Origin: Deltaproteobacteria bacterium
GTDB taxonomy: Bacteria > Desulfobacterota_B > Binatia > Bin18
DNA: 33,277 nt
Assembly (NCBI GenBank): GCA_012271025.1
Contig: JAAXHF010000003.1
Location: 1-33,277, forward strand
Reading direction: 5' to 3'
The notes under the pieces were generated by a model, which had not been told where the DNA came from, ran no database searches, and saw only the letters and a program-made list of their open reading frames with translations. Shown piece by piece: positions 32,516 to 33,277 of the stretch. How positions within the stretch are numbered: position 1 is the stretch's first letter; every line of letters starts with the position of its first letter. The position numbers and the translations under genes are program-made.

Positions 32516-33124
32516 ATGCGTCGTATTGTGTGTGTGTGCGTACTGCTGCTTGGGCTGAGTGTTTCCGGGGCCAGCGGCGAACAACCGGGACGGTCCCGGC
32601 ACGCCGGTCCCCCGGCCGCGCGTTTTATCGAAAAACACGCCGAGCAACTCGGGATTGACGAAACCACCCGGCAGGCCATCCAGAGCTTGGTCGAGGAGGC
32701 GCGGACCAGGGGCTGGGAAACCCGCGCTTCCCTGAAGCAGGCGCGGACCGAAATGCGCGAGCTGTTGGAGCAGGACAGCCCGGACGAAGCCGCAGTCATG
32801 CAGCACGCCGAACGGCTCGGCGCGCTGAGAACCGAGGTCCGCAAAAACCGCCTGCGGGCGATGTTACAAATCCGTGCTCTGCTCACCCCGGAACAACGCC
32901 AGGCCCTGACCGCACTGCGCCAGGAAAAGCGCTCCGGCCGCCGACGCCGGGGACGGTTTGGCGCGTGTCGGGCCAATCTTGCCGAGCTGTGCCCCGAGGC
33001 CGAGCCGGGACAGGCCGCGCTGCAATGTCTCAGCGACAATTGGGCCGCCCTGTCCGCGGGCTGTCAGGCCGTGTTTGAACGCGGCCGGCATCGGGACAAA
33101 CGCAGATCGGGACGGCCGGACTGA
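32516..33124 (+). CDS. Spy/CpxP-like periplasmic protein with Cys-rich repeat tail
   Basis: The 202-aa protein has a signal peptide (RRIVCVCVLLLGLSVSGASG, cut near residue 20), then a helical region of about residues 35-135 with ARFIEKHAEQLGIDETTR and LLTPEQRQALTAL, like the LTxxQ segments of Spy/CpxP/ZraP. The tail after an Arg-rich linker (about 140-147) has Cys151, Cys159, Cys171 and Cys183 in a pattern LC-x11-CL-x-x-N-x-x-x-LS-x-x-C that matches the cysteine-rich FGFR/GLG1-type repeat found in some bacterial periplasmic proteins. AAAGGAG precedes ATG 32516. As third gene of the sigma operon it is likely part of the stress response, either as sensor or chaperone. Confidence 0.83.
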   Translation: MRRIVCVCVLLLGLSVSGASGEQPGRSRHAGPPAARFIEKHAEQLGIDETTRQAIQSLVEEARTRGWETRASLKQARTEMRELLEQDSPDEAAVMQHAERLGALRTEVRKNRLRAMLQIRALLTPEQRQALTALRQEKRSGRRRRGRFGACRANLAELCPEAEPGQAALQCLSDNWAALSAGCQAVFERGRHRDKRRSGRPD

Positions 33125-33135
33125 GCCGCGCCAGC

Positions 33136-33277
33136 CTATTTCCCGGACTGCTCCGGCGGTGCGGCGGACGGCGCGGTGTGGCGGCCGGCCGTCCCGGACG
33201 GATTGGTATAGATATCGTTGAGCTGTTGGACGCAGCGGTCGGCCTCGGCCCGGACCCTGCCGACGATTGCCCGGGTC
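33136..33277 (-). CDS. C-terminal end of an unidentified gene (5' end outside window)
   Basis: The minus-strand frame is open from the right edge to TAG (33138-33136) and gives about 46 residues: a helical AIVGRVRAEADRCVQQLNDIY part and a Pro/Ala-rich, charged tail ending PPEQSGK. Codon use is plausible and it ends against the Spy-like gene in a convergent layout, with 11 bp between the stops. There is too little to name a family. Confidence 0.5.
   Translation of the reverse strand, partial: TRAIVGRVRAEADRCVQQLNDIYTNPSGTAGRHTAPSAAPPEQSGK

Overview
The window is GC-rich, gene-dense bacterial DNA with mostly short intergenic gaps and strong Shine-Dalgarno sites. I see no rRNA, tRNA, CRISPR array, transposase or phage gene. 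The gene mix (type III CoA-transferase, MaoC hydratase, paired hydantoinase/acetophenone-carboxylase-type subunits, LLM flavin oxidoreductase, P450, Rieske oxygenase, several amidohydrolases, a UGA-decoded UGSC selenoprotein and a mosaic secreted dehydrogenase) suits an uncultured heterotroph with wide catabolic ability, for example a Tectomicrobia/Entotheonella-like, Binatota-like or related lineage. That placement is inference from gene style only.

Layout. 2-313 is the end of a MaoC-like gene. A REPIN-like pair of palindromes (367-439) separates it from a minus-strand block (8129 back to 487): HyuA, a C-terminally truncated HyuB, a full-length HyuB, an LLM oxidoreductase and a CaiB-type CoA-transferase. 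Then come a 2-oxoglutarate/Fe(II) oxygenase (+), a cytochrome P450 (-), a short-chain dehydrogenase (+), a 322-bp gap with inverted repeats and a TetR-type operator candidate, and two tandem D-aminoacylase-like amidohydrolases followed by a VOC protein (+). Next are an aldo/keto reductase (-) divergent from an ACMSD-type amidohydrolase (+) that ends at a clear intrinsic terminator, then a Rieske oxygenase alpha subunit with a 125-aa helical partner (+), a cyclase/quinone-reductase pair (-), an unusual Fe-S protein (+), a small coiled-coil membrane protein (+) and a glutathione S-transferase (-).

From 23.9 kb a largely non-coding stretch leads into a broken 5' remnant and a 1,441-codon mosaic secreted protein: GLUG repeats, FN3, cadherin-like domains and a PQQ-dependent sugar dehydrogenase domain. 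The right end holds an operon of a 353-aa UGSC-associated protein, a UGSC-family selenoprotein read through an in-frame UGA at 30425-30427 with a SECIS-like hairpin just downstream, and a TetR regulator. After it come an ECF sigma factor, a one-TM putative anti-sigma factor, and a Spy/CpxP-like periplasmic protein with a Cys-rich tail. The last 142 bases hold the C-terminus of an unidentified minus-strand gene.

Most enzymes look like parts of several small degradative pathways for aromatic, cyclic-amide or CoA-linked substrates; no single substrate can be read from the sequence. The strongest finding is the selenoprotein, which standard gene calling would split into two short hypothetical genes.
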